From: Viola odorata
Lineage: Eukaryota; Streptophyta; Magnoliopsida; Malpighiales; Violaceae
Assembly (NCBI GenBank): GCA_963691705.1
Contig: OY829541.1
Location: forward strand, 53,925,931 to 53,989,930
Direction: 5' to 3'
DNA: 64,000 nucleotides
The notes below the pieces were generated by a model. It had not been told where the DNA came from and ran no database searches. It saw nothing but the letters and a program-made list of their open reading frames with translations. Within the stretch, counting starts at the first letter, position 1, and every line of letters begins with the position of its first letter. Shown piece after piece: positions 35,101 to 48,790 of the stretch. Made by a program: the position numbers and the translations under genes.

Positions 35101-38100
35101 AAAATACGTAATATCTAAATGAATTTAGAATTTAAGTTTTATCTCTTAATTTTACTTCATTTTCTTCCTTTTTTTTCTTGCAATTTACTTCACTTATTAG
35201 GTTGTAATACTGTTTGAATGCCTTGTTACCCGATCCGATCGGAACTGTGTCTGACGGAACTTCGTATAGAGAGTAGAGGATTTGATAAATTTCGGAATCT
35301 GATTCGAAATTATCCGAAAATATGAAATATCTGAATGAATTTGAAATTTAAGTTTTTATCTCTTCATTTTACTTCATTTTCTTTTTTTTTTATTTCTATA
35401 TACTTCACTCATTAGGTTGTAATAATGTTTGAATGCCTTGTTACCCGCCTTGTTACTCGATCCGATGCACACTGTGTCTGACGGAACTTCGGATAGAAAG
35501 TAGAGGATTTGATAAATTTCAGAATCTGATTTGAAATTATCCGAAAATATGTAATATCTAAATGAATTTATAATTTAAGTTTTATCTCTTAATTTTACTT
35601 CATTTTCTTCCTTTTTTTTTCTTGCAATTTACTTCACTTATGAAGTTGTAATACTGTTTGAATGCCTTGTTACCCGATCCGATCTGAACTGTGTCTGACG
35701 GAACTTCGGATAGAGAGTAGAGGATTTGATAAATTTCGGAATCTGATTCGAAATTATCCGAAAATATGAAATATCTGAATGAATTTGAAATTTAAGTTTT
35801 TATCTCTTCATTTTACTTCATTTTCTTTTTTTTTTATTTCTATATACTTCACTCATTAGGTTGTAATAATGTTTGAATGCCTTGTTACCCGCCTTGTTAC
35901 TCGATCCGATGCACACTGTGTCTGACGGAACTTCGGATAGAAAGTAGAGGATTTGATAAATTTCAGAATCTGATTTGAAATTATCCGAAAATATGTAATA
36001 TCTAAATGAATTTATAATTTAAGTTTTATCTCTTAATTTTACTTCATTTTCTTCCTTTTTTTTTTTTGCAATTTACTTCACTTATTAGGTTGTAATACTG
36101 TTTGAATGCCTTGTTACCTGATCCGATGTGAAATGTGTCTGACGGAACTTCGGATAGAGAGTAGAGGATTTGATAAATTTCAGAATCTGATTCGAAATTA
36201 TCCGAAAATATGAAATATCTGAATGAATTTGAAATTTAAGTTTTTATCTCTTCATTTTACTTCATTTTCTTTCTTTTTTTATTTCTAATTACTTCACTCA
36301 TTAGGTTGTAATAATGTTTGAATGCCTTGTTACCCGATCCGATCCGAACTGTGTCTAACGAAACTTCGGATAGAAAGTGGAGGATATGATAAATTTCGGA
36401 ATCTGATTCGAAATTATCCGAAAATATGAAATATCTAAATGAATTTGGAATTTAAGTTTTGTCTCTTAATTTTACTTCATTTTCTTCCTTTTTTTTTTCT
36501 TGCAATTTACTTCACTTATTAGGTTGTAATACTGTTTGAATGCCTTGTTACCTGATCCGATGTGAAATGTGTCTGACGGAACTTCGGATAGAGAGTAGAG
36601 GATTTGATAAATTTCAGAATCTGATTCGAAATTATCCGAAAATATGAAATATCTGAATGAATTTGAAATTTAAGTTTTTATCTCTTCATTTTACTTCATT
36701 TTCTTTCTTTTTTTATTTCTAATTACTTCACTCATTAGGTTGTAATAATGTTTGAATGCCTTGTTACCCGATCCGATCCGAACTGTGTCTAACGAAACTT
36801 CGGATAGAAAGTGGAGGATATGATAAATTTCGGAATCTGATTCGAAATTATCCGAAAATATGAAATATCTAAATGAATTTGGAATTTAAGTTTTATCTCT
36901 TAATTTTACTTCATTTTCTTCCTTTTTTTTTTTCTTGCAATTTACTTCACTTATTAGGTTGTAATACTGTTTGAATGCCTTGTTACCCGATCCGATCCGA
37001 ACTGTATCTGACAGATTTTCGGATAGAGAGTAGAGGATTTGATAAATTTCGGAATCTGATTCGAAATTATCCAAAAATATAAAATATCTGAATGAATTTG
37101 AAATTTAAGGTTTTATCTCTTCATTTTACTTCATTTTCTTTCTTTTTTTATTTCTATTTACATCACTCATTAGGTTGTAATAATGTTTGAATGCCTTGTT
37201 ACCCGATCCGATCCAAACTGTGTCTAACGAAACTTCGGATAGAAAGTAGAGGATATGATAAATTTCGGAATCTGATTCGAAATTATCCGAAAATATGAAA
37301 TATCTAAATGAATTTGGAATTTAAGTTTTTATCTCTCTTCATTTTACTTCATTTTCTTTCTTTTTTTATTTCTATTTACTTCACTCATTAGGTTGTAATA
37401 ATGTTTGAATTCCTTGTTACCCGATCCGATCCGAACTGTGTCTAACGAAACTTCGGATAGAAAGTGGAGGATATGATAAATTTCGGAATCTGATTCGAAA
37501 TTATCCAAAATATGAAATATCTAAATGAATTTGGAATTTAAGTTTTGTCTCTTAATTTTACTTCATTTTCTTCCTTTTTTTTTTCTTGCAATTTACTTCA
37601 CTTATTAAGTTGTAATACTGTTTGAATGCCTTGTTACCCGATCCGATCGGAACTGTATCTGACGGAACTTCGGATAGAGAGTAGAGGATTTGATAAATTT
37701 CGGAATCTGATTCGAAATTATCCGAAAATATGAAATATCTGAATGAATTTGAAATTTAAGTTTTTATCTCTTCATTTTACTTCATTTTCTTTCTTTTTTT
37801 TATTTCTATATACTTCACTCATTAGGTTGTAATAATGTTTGAATGCCTTGTTACCCGCCTTGTTACTCGATCCGATGCACACTGTGTCTGACGGAACTTC
37901 GGATAGAAAGTAGAGGATTTGATAAATTTCAGAATCTGATTTGAAATTATCCGAAAATATGAAATATCTAAATGAATTTAGAATTTAAGTTTTATCTCTT
38001 AATTTTACTTCATTTTCTTCCTTTTTTTTTTTTGCAATTTACTTCACTTATTAGGTTGTAATACTGTTTGAATGCCTTGTTACCTGATCCGATGTGAAAT

Positions 38101-41100
38101 GTGTCTGACGGAACTTCGGATAGAGAGTAGAGGATTTGATAAATTTCAGAATCTGATTCGAAATTATCCGAAAATATGAAATATCTGAATGAATTTGAAA
38201 TTTAAGTTTTTATCTCTTCATTTTACTTCATTTTCTTTCTTTTTTTATTTCTAATTACTTCACTCATTAGGTTGTAATAATGTTTGAATGCCTTGTTACC
38301 CGATCCGATCCGAACTGTGTCTAACGAAACTTCGGATAGAAAGTGGAGGATATGATAAATTTCGGAATCTGATTCGAAATTATCCGAAAATATGAAATAT
38401 CTAAATGAATTTGGAATTTAAGTTTTGTCTCTTAATTTTACTTCATTTTCTTCCTTTTTTTTTTCTTGCAATTTACTTCACTTATTAGGTTGTAATACTG
38501 TTTGAATGCCTTGTTACCTGATCCGATGTGAAATGTGTCTGACGGAACTTCGGATAGAGAGTAGAGGATTTGATAAATTTCAGAATCTGATTCGAAATTA
38601 TCCGAAAATATGAAATATCTGAATGAATTTGAAATTTAAGTTTTTATCTCTTCATTTTACTTCATTTTCTTTCTTTTTTTATTTCTAATTACTTCACTCA
38701 TTAGGTTGTAATAATGTTTGAATGCCTTGTTACCCGATCCGATCCGAACTGTGTCTAACGAAACTTCGGATAGAAAGTGGAGGATATGATAAATTTCGGA
38801 ATCTGATTCGAAATTATCCGAAAATATGAAATATCTAAATGAATTTGGAATTTAAGTTTTATCTCTTAATTTTACTTCATTTTCTTCCTTTTTTTTTTTC
38901 TTGCAATTTACTTCACTTATTAGGTTGTAATACTGTTTGAATGCCTTGTTACCCGATCCGATCCGAACTGTATCTGACAGATTTTCGGATAGAGAGTAGA
39001 GGATTTGATAAATTTCGGAATCTGATTCGAAATTATCCAAAAATATAAAATATCTGAATGAATTTGAAATTTAAGGTTTTATCTCTTCATTTTACTTCAT
39101 TTTCTTTCTTTTTTTATTTCTATTTACATCACTCATTAGGTTGTAATAATGTTTGAATGCCTTGTTACCCGATCCGATCCAAACTGTGTCTAACGAAACT
39201 TCGGATAGAAAGTAGAGGATATGATAAATTTCGGAATCTGATTCGAAATTATCCGAAAATATGAAATATCTAAATGAATTTGGAATTTAAGTTTTTATCT
39301 CTCTTCATTTTACTTCATTTTCTTTCTTTTTTTATTTCTATTTACTTCACTCATTAGGTTGTAATAATGTTTGAATTCCTTGTTACCCGATCCGATCCGA
39401 ACTGTGTCTAACGAAACTTCGGATAGAAAGTGGAGGATATGATAAATTTCGGAATCTGATTCGAAATTATCCAAAATATGAAATATCTAAATGAATTTGG
39501 AATTTAAGTTTTGTCTCTTAATTTTACTTCATTTTCTTCCTTTTTTTTTTCTTGCAATTTACTTCACTTATTAAGTTGTAATACTGTTTGAATGCCTTGT
39601 TACCCGATCCGATCGGAACTGTATCTGACGGAACTTCGGATAGAGAGTAGAGGATTTGATAAATTTCGGAATCTGATTCGAAATTATCCGAAAATATGAA
39701 ATATCTGAATGAATTTGAAATTTAAGTTTTTATCTCTTCATTTTACTTCATTTTCTTTCTTTTTTTTATTTCTATATACTTCACTCATTAGGTTGTAATA
39801 ATGTTTGAATGCCTTGTTACCCGCCTTGTTACTCGATCCGATGCACACTGTGTCTGACGGAACTTCGGATAGAAAGTAGAGGATTTGATAAATTTCAGAA
39901 TCTGATTTGAAATTATCCGAAAATATGAAATATCTAAATGAATTTAGAATTTAAGTTTTATCTCTTAATTTTACTTCATTTTCTTCCTTTTTTTTTCTTG
40001 CAATTTACTTCACTTATTAGGTTGTAATACTGTTTGAATGCCTTGTTACCTGATCCGATGTGAAATGTGTCTGACGGAACTTCGGATAGAGAGTAGAGGA
40101 TTTGATAAATTTCAGAATCTGATTCGAAATTATCCGAAAATATGAAATATCTGAATGAATTTGAAATTTAAGTTTTTATCTCTTCATTTTACTTCATTTT
40201 CTTTCTTTTTTTATTTCTAATTACTTCACTCATTAGGTTGTAATAATGTTTGAATGCCTTGTTACCCGATCGGATCCGAACTGTGTCTAACGAAACTTCG
40301 GATAGAAAGTGGAGGATATGATAAATTTCGGAATCTGATTCGAAATTATCCGAAAATATGAAATATATAAATGAATTTGGAATTTAAGTTTTATCTCTTA
40401 ATTTTACTTCATTTTCTTCCTTTTCTTTTTCTTGCAATTTACTTCACTTATTAGGTTGTAATACAGTTTGAATGCCTTGTTACCCGATCCGATCGGAACT
40501 GTGTCTGACGGAACTTCGGATAGAGAGTAGAGGATTTGATAAATTTCGGAATCTGATTCGAAATTACACGAAAATATGAAATATCTGAATGAATTTGAAA
40601 TTTAAGTTTTTATCTCTTCATTTTACTTCATTCTCTTTCTTTTTTTATTTCTATTTACTTCACTCATTAGGTTCTAATAATGTTTGAATGCCTTGTTACC
40701 CGCGTTGTTACTCGATCCTATCTGAACTGTGTCTGACGGAACTTCGGATACAGAGTAGAGGATTTGATAAATTTCGGAATCTGATTCGAAATTATCCGAA
40801 AATATGAAATATCTAAATGAATTTGAAATTTAAGTTTTTATCTCTCTTCATTTTACTTCATTTTCTTTCTTTTTATATTTCTATTTACTTCACTCATTAG
40901 GTTGTAATAATGTTTGAATGCCTTGTTACCCGATCCGATCCAAACTGTGTCTAACGAAACTTCGGATAGAAAGTAGAGGATATGATAAATTTCGGAATCT
41001 GATTCGAAATTATCCGAAAATAAGAAATATCTAAATGAATTTGGAATTTAAGTTTTATCTCTTAATTTTACTTCATTTTCTTCCTTTTCTTTTTCTTGCA

Positions 41101-44100
41101 ATTTACTTCACTTATTAGGTTGTAATACTGTTTGAATGCCTTGTTACCCGATCCGATCGGAACTGTGTCTGACGGAACTTCGGATAGAGAGTAGAGGATT
41201 TGATAAATTTCGGAATCTGATTCGAAATTATCCGAAAATATGAAATATCTGAATGAATTTGAAATTTAAGTTTTTATCTCTTCATTTTACTTCATTCTCT
41301 TTCTTTTTTTATTTCTATTTACTTCACTCATTAGGTTCTAATAATGTTTGAATGCCTTGTTACCCGCGTTGTTACTCGATCCGATCTGAACTGTGTCTGA
41401 CGGAACTTCGGATAGAAAGTAGAGGATTTGATAAATTTCGGAATCTGATTTGAAATTATCCGAAAATACGTAATATCTAAATGAATTTAGAATTTAAGTT
41501 TTATCTCTTAATTTTACTTCATTTTCTTCCTTTTTTTTCTTGCAATTTACTTCACTTATTAGGTTGTAATACTGTTTGAATGCCTTGTTACCCGATCCGA
41601 TCGGAACTGTGTCTGACGGAACTTCGTATAGAGAGTAGAGGATTTGATAAATTTCGGAATCTGATTCGAAATTATCCGAAAATATGAAATATCTGAATGA
41701 ATTTGAAATTTAAGTTTTTATCTCTTCATTTTACTTCATTTTCTTTTTTTTTTATTTCTATATACTTCACTCATTAGGTTGTAATAATGTTTGAATGCCT
41801 TGTTACCCGCCTTGTTACTCGATCCGATGCACACTGTGTCTGACGGAACTTCGGATAGAAAGTAGAGGATTTGATAAATTTCAGAATCTGATTTGAAATT
41901 ATCCGAAAATATGTAATATCTAAATGAATTTATAATTTAAGTTTTATCTCTTAATTTTACTTCATTTTCTTCCTTTTTTTTTCTTGCAATTTACTTCACT
42001 TATGAAGTTGTAATACTGTTTGAATGCCTTGTTACCCGATCCGATCTGAACTGTGTCTGACGGAACTTCGGATAGAGAGTAGAGGATTTGATAAATTTCG
42101 GAATCTGATTCGAAATTATCCGAAAATATGAAATATCTGAATGAATTTGAAATTTAAGTTTTTATCTCTTCATTTTACTTCATTTTCTTTTTTTTTTATT
42201 TCTATATACTTCACTCATTAGGTTGTAATAATGTTTGAATGCCTTGTTACCCGCCTTGTTACTCGATCCGATGCACACTGTGTCTGACGGAACTTCGGAT
42301 AGAAAGTAGAGGATTTGATAAATTTCAGAATCTGATTTGAAATTATCCGAAAATATGTAATATCTAAATGAATTTATAATTTAAGTTTTATCTCTTAATT
42401 TTACTTCATTTTCTTCCTTTTTTTTTTTTGCAATTTACTTCACTTATTAGGTTGTAATACTGTTTGAATGCCTTGTTACCTGATCCGATGTGAAATGTGT
42501 CTGACGGAACTTCGGATAGAGAGTAGAGGATTTGATAAATTTCAGAATCTGATTCGAAATTATCCGAAAATATGAAATATCTGAATGAATTTGAAATTTA
42601 AGTTTTTATCTCTTCATTTTACTTCATTTTCTTTCTTTTTTTATTTCTAATTACTTCACTCATTAGGTTGTAATAATGTTTGAATGCCTTGTTACCCGAT
42701 CCGATCCGAACTGTGTCTAACGAAACTTCGGATAGAAAGTGGAGGATATGATAAATTTCGGAATCTGATTCGAAATTATCCGAAAATATGAAATATCTAA
42801 ATGAATTTGGAATTTAAGTTTTGTCTCTTAATTTTACTTCATTTTCTTCCTTTTTTTTTTCTTGCAATTTACTTCACTTATTAGGTTGTAATACTGTTTG
42901 AATGCCTTGTTACCTGATCCGATGTGAAATGTGTCTGACGGAACTTCGGATAGAGAGTAGAGGATTTGATAAATTTCAGAATCTGATTCGAAATTATCCG
43001 AAAATATGAAATATCTGAATGAATTTGAAATTTAAGTTTTTATCTCTTCATTTTACTTCATTTTCTTTCTTTTTTTATTTCTAATTACTTCACTCATTAG
43101 GTTGTAATAATGTTTGAATGCCTTGTTACCCGATCCGATCCGAACTGTGTCTAACGAAACTTCGGATAGAAAGTGGAGGATATGATAAATTTCGGAATCT
43201 GATTCGAAATTATCCGAAAATATGAAATATCTAAATGAATTTGGAATTTAAGTTTTATCTCTTAATTTTACTTCATTTTCTTCCTTTTTTTTTTTCTTGC
43301 AATTTACTTCACTTATTAGGTTGTAATACTGTTTGAATGCCTTGTTACCCGATCCGATCCGAACTGTATCTGACAGATTTTCGGATAGAGAGTAGAGGAT
43401 TTGATAAATTTCGGAATCTGATTCGAAATTATCCAAAAATATAAAATATCTGAATGAATTTGAAATTTAAGGTTTTATCTCTTCATTTTACTTCATTTTC
43501 TTTCTTTTTTTATTTCTATTTACATCACTCATTAGGTTGTAATAATGTTTGAATGCCTTGTTACCCGATCCGATCCAAACTGTGTCTAACGAAACTTCGG
43601 ATAGAAAGTAGAGGATATGATAAATTTCGGAATCTGATTCGAAATTATCCGAAAATATGAAATATCTAAATGAATTTGGAATTTAAGTTTTTATCTCTCT
43701 TCATTTTACTTCATTTTCTTTCTTTTTTTATTTCTATTTACTTCACTCATTAGGTTGTAATAATGTTTGAATTCCTTGTTACCCGATCCGATCCGAACTG
43801 TGTCTAACGAAACTTCGGATAGAAAGTGGAGGATATGATAAATTTCGGAATCTGATTCGAAATTATCCAAAATATGAAATATCTAAATGAATTTGGAATT
43901 TAAGTTTTGTCTCTTAATTTTACTTCATTTTCTTCCTTTTTTTTTTCTTGCAATTTACTTCACTTATTAAGTTGTAATACTGTTTGAATGCCTTGTTACC
44001 CGATCCGATCGGAACTGTATCTGACGGAACTTCGGATAGAGAGTAGAGGATTTGATAAATTTCGGAATCTGATTCGAAATTATCCGAAAATATGAAATAT

Positions 44101-47100
44101 CTGAATGAATTTGAAATTTAAGTTTTTATCTCTTCATTTTACTTCATTTTCTTTCTTTTTTTTATTTCTATATACTTCACTCATTAGGTTGTAATAATGT
44201 TTGAATGCCTTGTTACCCGCCTTGTTACTCGATCCGATGCACACTGTGTCTGACGGAACTTCGGATAGAAAGTAGAGGATTTGATAAATTTCAGAATCTG
44301 ATTTGAAATTATCCGAAAATATGAAATATCTAAATGAATTTAGAATTTAAGTTTTATCTCTTAATTTTACTTCATTTTCTTCCTTTTTTTTTTTTGCAAT
44401 TTACTTCACTTATTAGGTTGTAATACTGTTTGAATGCCTTGTTACCTGATCCGATGTGAAATGTGTCTGACGGAACTTCGGATAGAGAGTAGAGGATTTG
44501 ATAAATTTCAGAATCTGATTCGAAATTATCCGAAAATATGAAATATCTGAATGAATTTGAAATTTAAGTTTTTATCTCTTCATTTTACTTCATTTTCTTT
44601 CTTTTTTTATTTCTAATTACTTCACTCATTAGGTTGTAATAATGTTTGAATGCCTTGTTACCCGATCCGATCCGAACTGTGTCTAACGAAACTTCGGATA
44701 GAAAGTGGAGGATATGATAAATTTCGGAATCTGATTCGAAATTATCCGAAAATATGAAATATCTAAATGAATTTGGAATTTAAGTTTTGTCTCTTAATTT
44801 TACTTCATTTTCTTCCTTTTTTTTTTCTTGCAATTTACTTCACTTATTAGGTTGTAATACTGTTTGAATGCCTTGTTACCTGATCCGATGTGAAATGTGT
44901 CTGACGGAACTTCGGATAGAGAGTAGAGGATTTGATAAATTTCAGAATCTGATTCGAAATTATCCGAAAATATGAAATATCTGAATGAATTTGAAATTTA
45001 AGTTTTTATCTCTTCATTTTACTTCATTTTCTTTCTTTTTTTATTTCTAATTACTTCACTCATTAGGTTGTAATAATGTTTGAATGCCTTGTTACCCGAT
45101 CCGATCCGAACTGTGTCTAACGAAACTTCGGATAGAAAGTGGAGGATATGATAAATTTCGGAATCTGATTCGAAATTATCCGAAAATATGAAATATCTAA
45201 ATGAATTTGGAATTTAAGTTTTATCTCTTAATTTTACTTCATTTTCTTCCTTTTTTTTTTTCTTGCAATTTACTTCACTTATTAGGTTGTAATACTGTTT
45301 GAATGCCTTGTTACCCGATCCGATCCGAACTGTATCTGACAGATTTTCGGATAGAGAGTAGAGGATTTGATAAATTTCGGAATCTGATTCGAAATTATCC
45401 AAAAATATAAAATATCTGAATGAATTTGAAATTTAAGGTTTTATCTCTTCATTTTACTTCATTTTCTTTCTTTTTTTATTTCTATTTACATCACTCATTA
45501 GGTTGTAATAATGTTTGAATGCCTTGTTACCCGATCCGATCCAAACTGTGTCTAACGAAACTTCGGATAGAAAGTAGAGGATATGATAAATTTCGGAATC
45601 TGATTCGAAATTATCCGAAAATATGAAATATCTAAATGAATTTGGAATTTAAGTTTTTATCTCTCTTCATTTTACTTCATTTTCTTTCTTTTTTTATTTC
45701 TATTTACTTCACTCATTAGGTTGTAATAATGTTTGAATTCCTTGTTACCCGATCCGATCCGAACTGTGTCTAACGAAACTTCGGATAGAAAGTGGAGGAT
45801 ATGATAAATTTCGGAATCTGATTCGAAATTATCCAAAATATGAAATATCTAAATGAATTTGGAATTTAAGTTTTGTCTCTTAATTTTACTTCATTTTCTT
45901 CCTTTTTTTTTTCTTGCAATTTACTTCACTTATTAAGTTGTAATACTGTTTGAATGCCTTGTTACCCGATCCGATCGGAACTGTATCTGACGGAACTTCG
46001 GATAGAGAGTAGAGGATTTGATAAATTTCGGAATCTGATTCGAAATTATCCGAAAATATGAAATATCTGAATGAATTTGAAATTTAAGTTTTTATCTCTT
46101 CATTTTACTTCATTTTCTTTCTTTTTTTTATTTCTATATACTTCACTCATTAGGTTGTAATAATGTTTGAATGCCTTGTTACCCGCCTTGTTACTCGATC
46201 CGATGCACACTGTGTCTGACGGAACTTCGGATAGAAAGTAGAGGATTTGATAAATTTCAGAATCTGATTTGAAATTATCCGAAAATATGAAATATCTAAA
46301 TGAATTTAGAATTTAAGTTTTATCTCTTAATTTTACTTCATTTTCTTCCTTTTTTTTTCTTGCAATTTACTTCACTTATTAGGTTGTAATACTGTTTGAA
46401 TGCCTTGTTACCTGATCCGATGTGAAATGTGTCTGACGGAACTTCGGATAGAGAGTAGAGGATTTGATAAATTTCAGAATCTGATTCGAAATTATCCGAA
46501 AATATGAAATATCTGAATGAATTTGAAATTTAAGTTTTTATCTCTTCATTTTACTTCATTTTCTTTCTTTTTTTATTTCTAATTACTTCACTCATTAGGT
46601 TGTAATAATGTTTGAATGCCTTGTTACCCGATCGGATCCGAACTGTGTCTAACGAAACTTCGGATAGAAAGTGGAGGATATGATAAATTTCGGAATCTGA
46701 TTCGAAATTATCCGAAAATATGAAATATATAAATGAATTTGGAATTTAAGTTTTATCTCTTAATTTTACTTCATTTTCTTCCTTTTCTTTTTCTTGCAAT
46801 TTACTTCACTTATTAGGTTGTAATACAGTTTGAATGCCTTGTTACCCGATCCGATCGGAACTGTGTCTGACGGAACTTCGGATAGAGAGTAGAGGATTTG
46901 ATAAATTTCGGAATCTGATTCGAAATTACACGAAAATATGAAATATCTGAATGAATTTGAAATTTAAGTTTTTATCTCTTCATTTTACTTCATTCTCTTT
47001 CTTTTTTTATTTCTATTTACTTCACTCATTAGGTTCTAATAATGTTTGAATGCCTTGTTACCCGCGTTGTTACTCGATCCTATCTGAACTGTGTCTGACG

Positions 47101-48790
47101 GAACTTCGGATACAGAGTAGAGGATTTGATAAATTTCGGAATCTGATTCGAAATTATCCGAAAATATGAAATATCTAAATGAATTTGAAATTTAAGTTTT
47201 TATCTCTCTTCATTTTACTTCATTTTCTTTCTTTTTATATTTCTATTTACTTCACTCATTAGGTTGTAATAATGTTTGAATGCCTTGTTACCCGATCCGA
47301 TCCAAACTGTGTCTAACGAAACTTCGGATAGAAAGTAGAGGATATGATAAATTTCGGAATCTGATTCGAAATTATCCGAAAATAAGAAATATCTAAATGA
47401 ATTTGGAATTTAAGTTTTATCTCTTAATTTTACTTCATTTTCTTCCTTTTCTTTTTCTTGCAATTTACTTCACTTATTAGGTTGTAATACTGTTTGAATG
47501 CCTTGTTACCCGATCCGATCGGAACTGTGTCTGACGGAACTTCGGATAGAGAGTAGAGGATTTGATAAATTTCGGAATCTGATTCGAAATTATCCGAAAA
47601 TATGAAATATCTGAATGAATTTGAAATTTAAGTTTTTATCTCTTCATTTTACTTCATTCTCTTTCTTTTTTTATTTCTATTTACTTCACTCATTAGGTTC
47701 TAATAATGTTTGAATGCCTTGTTACCCGCGTTGTTACTCGATCCGATCTGAACTGTGTCTGACGGAACTTCGGATAGAAAGTAGAGGATTTGATAAATTT
47801 CGGAATCTGATTTGAAATTATCCGAAAATACGTAATATCTAAATGAATTTAGAATTTAAGTTTTATCTCTTAATTTTACTTCATTTTCTTCCTTTTTTTT
47901 CTTGCAATTTACTTCACTTATTAGGTTGTAATACTGTTTGAATGCCTTGTTACCCGATCCGATCGGAACTGTGTCTGACGGAACTTCGTATAGAGAGTAG
48001 AGGATTTGATAAATTTCGGAATCTGATTCGAAATTATCCGAAAATATGAAATATCTGAATGAATTTGAAATTTAAGTTTTTATCTCTTCATTTTACTTCA
48101 TTTTCTTTTTTTTTTATTTCTATATACTTCACTCATTAGGTTGTAATAATGTTTGAATGCCTTGTTACCCGCCTTGTTACTCGATCCGATGCACACTGTG
48201 TCTGACGGAACTTCGGATAGAAAGTAGAGGATTTGATAAATTTCAGAATCTGATTTGAAATTATCCGAAAATATGTAATATCTAAATGAATTTATAATTT
48301 AAGTTTTATCTCTTAATTTTACTTCATTTTCTTCCTTTTTTTTTCTTGCAATTTACTTCACTTATGAAGTTGTAATACTGTTTGAATGCCTTGTTACCCG
48401 ATCCGATCTGAACTGTGTCTGACGGAACTTCGGATAGAGAGTAGAGGATTTGATAAATTTCGGAATCTGATTCGAAATTATCCGAAAATATGAAATATCT
48501 GAATGAATTTGAAATTTAAGTTTTTATCTCTTCATTTTACTTCATTTTCTTTTTTTTTTATTTCTATATACTTCACTCATTAGGTTGTAATAATGTTTGA
48601 ATGCCTTGTTACCCGCCTTGTTACTCGATCCGATGCACACTGTGTCTGACGGAACTTCGGATAGAAAGTAGAGGATTTGATAAATTTCAGAATCTGATTT
48701 GAAATTATCCGAAAATATGTAATATCTAAATGAATTTATAATTTAAGTTTTATCTCTTAATTTTACTTCATTTTCTTCCTTTTTTTTTCT
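32100..48790 (+). repeat. 6362-bp higher-order repeat (29 monomers), two full copies and one partial
   Basis: CCCGATCGGATCCG occurs at 33901, 40263 and 46625; GAAATTACACG at about 34200, 40562 and 46924; CTTATGAAG at about 35638, 42000 and 48361. All spacings are 6362 bp within a base. Copy 1 is about 32.1-38.46 kb, copy 2 to 44.82 kb, and copy 3 breaks off near 48.79 kb. Copies 2 and 3 share changes absent from copy 1 (GGATACAGAG at about 40747/47109 and CTTTTTATATTTC at about 40871/47233), so they are the more recent pair. Confidence 0.87.
36500..40430 (+). repeat. 1966-bp repeat (9 monomers) nested in the 6362-bp unit
   Basis: A distinctive B monomer with CTGACAGATTTTCGG, TTATCCAAAAATATAAAAT and AAGGTTTTATC is found at about 36890-37110 and again 1966 bp later. 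The pair recurs 6362 bp on at about 43250 and 45215, where the two copies span about 42.86-46.79 kb. The unit also contains a single-base deletion monomer (TTATCCAAAATATG, about 37506, 39472, 43867, 45833). The odd monomer number comes from one A-A junction (about 37.33 kb and equivalents). Confidence 0.83.

Noticed and set aside
36886..37074. Identical 62-codon minus-strand open frames at 36886, 38852, 43248 and 45214
   Set aside because: They lie inside satellite monomers and begin at TTG, which appears only because CCGAAAAT became CCAAAAAT in that variant. The four copies are identical because the 1966-bp and 6362-bp repeats copied them. No start context or protein feature supports coding.
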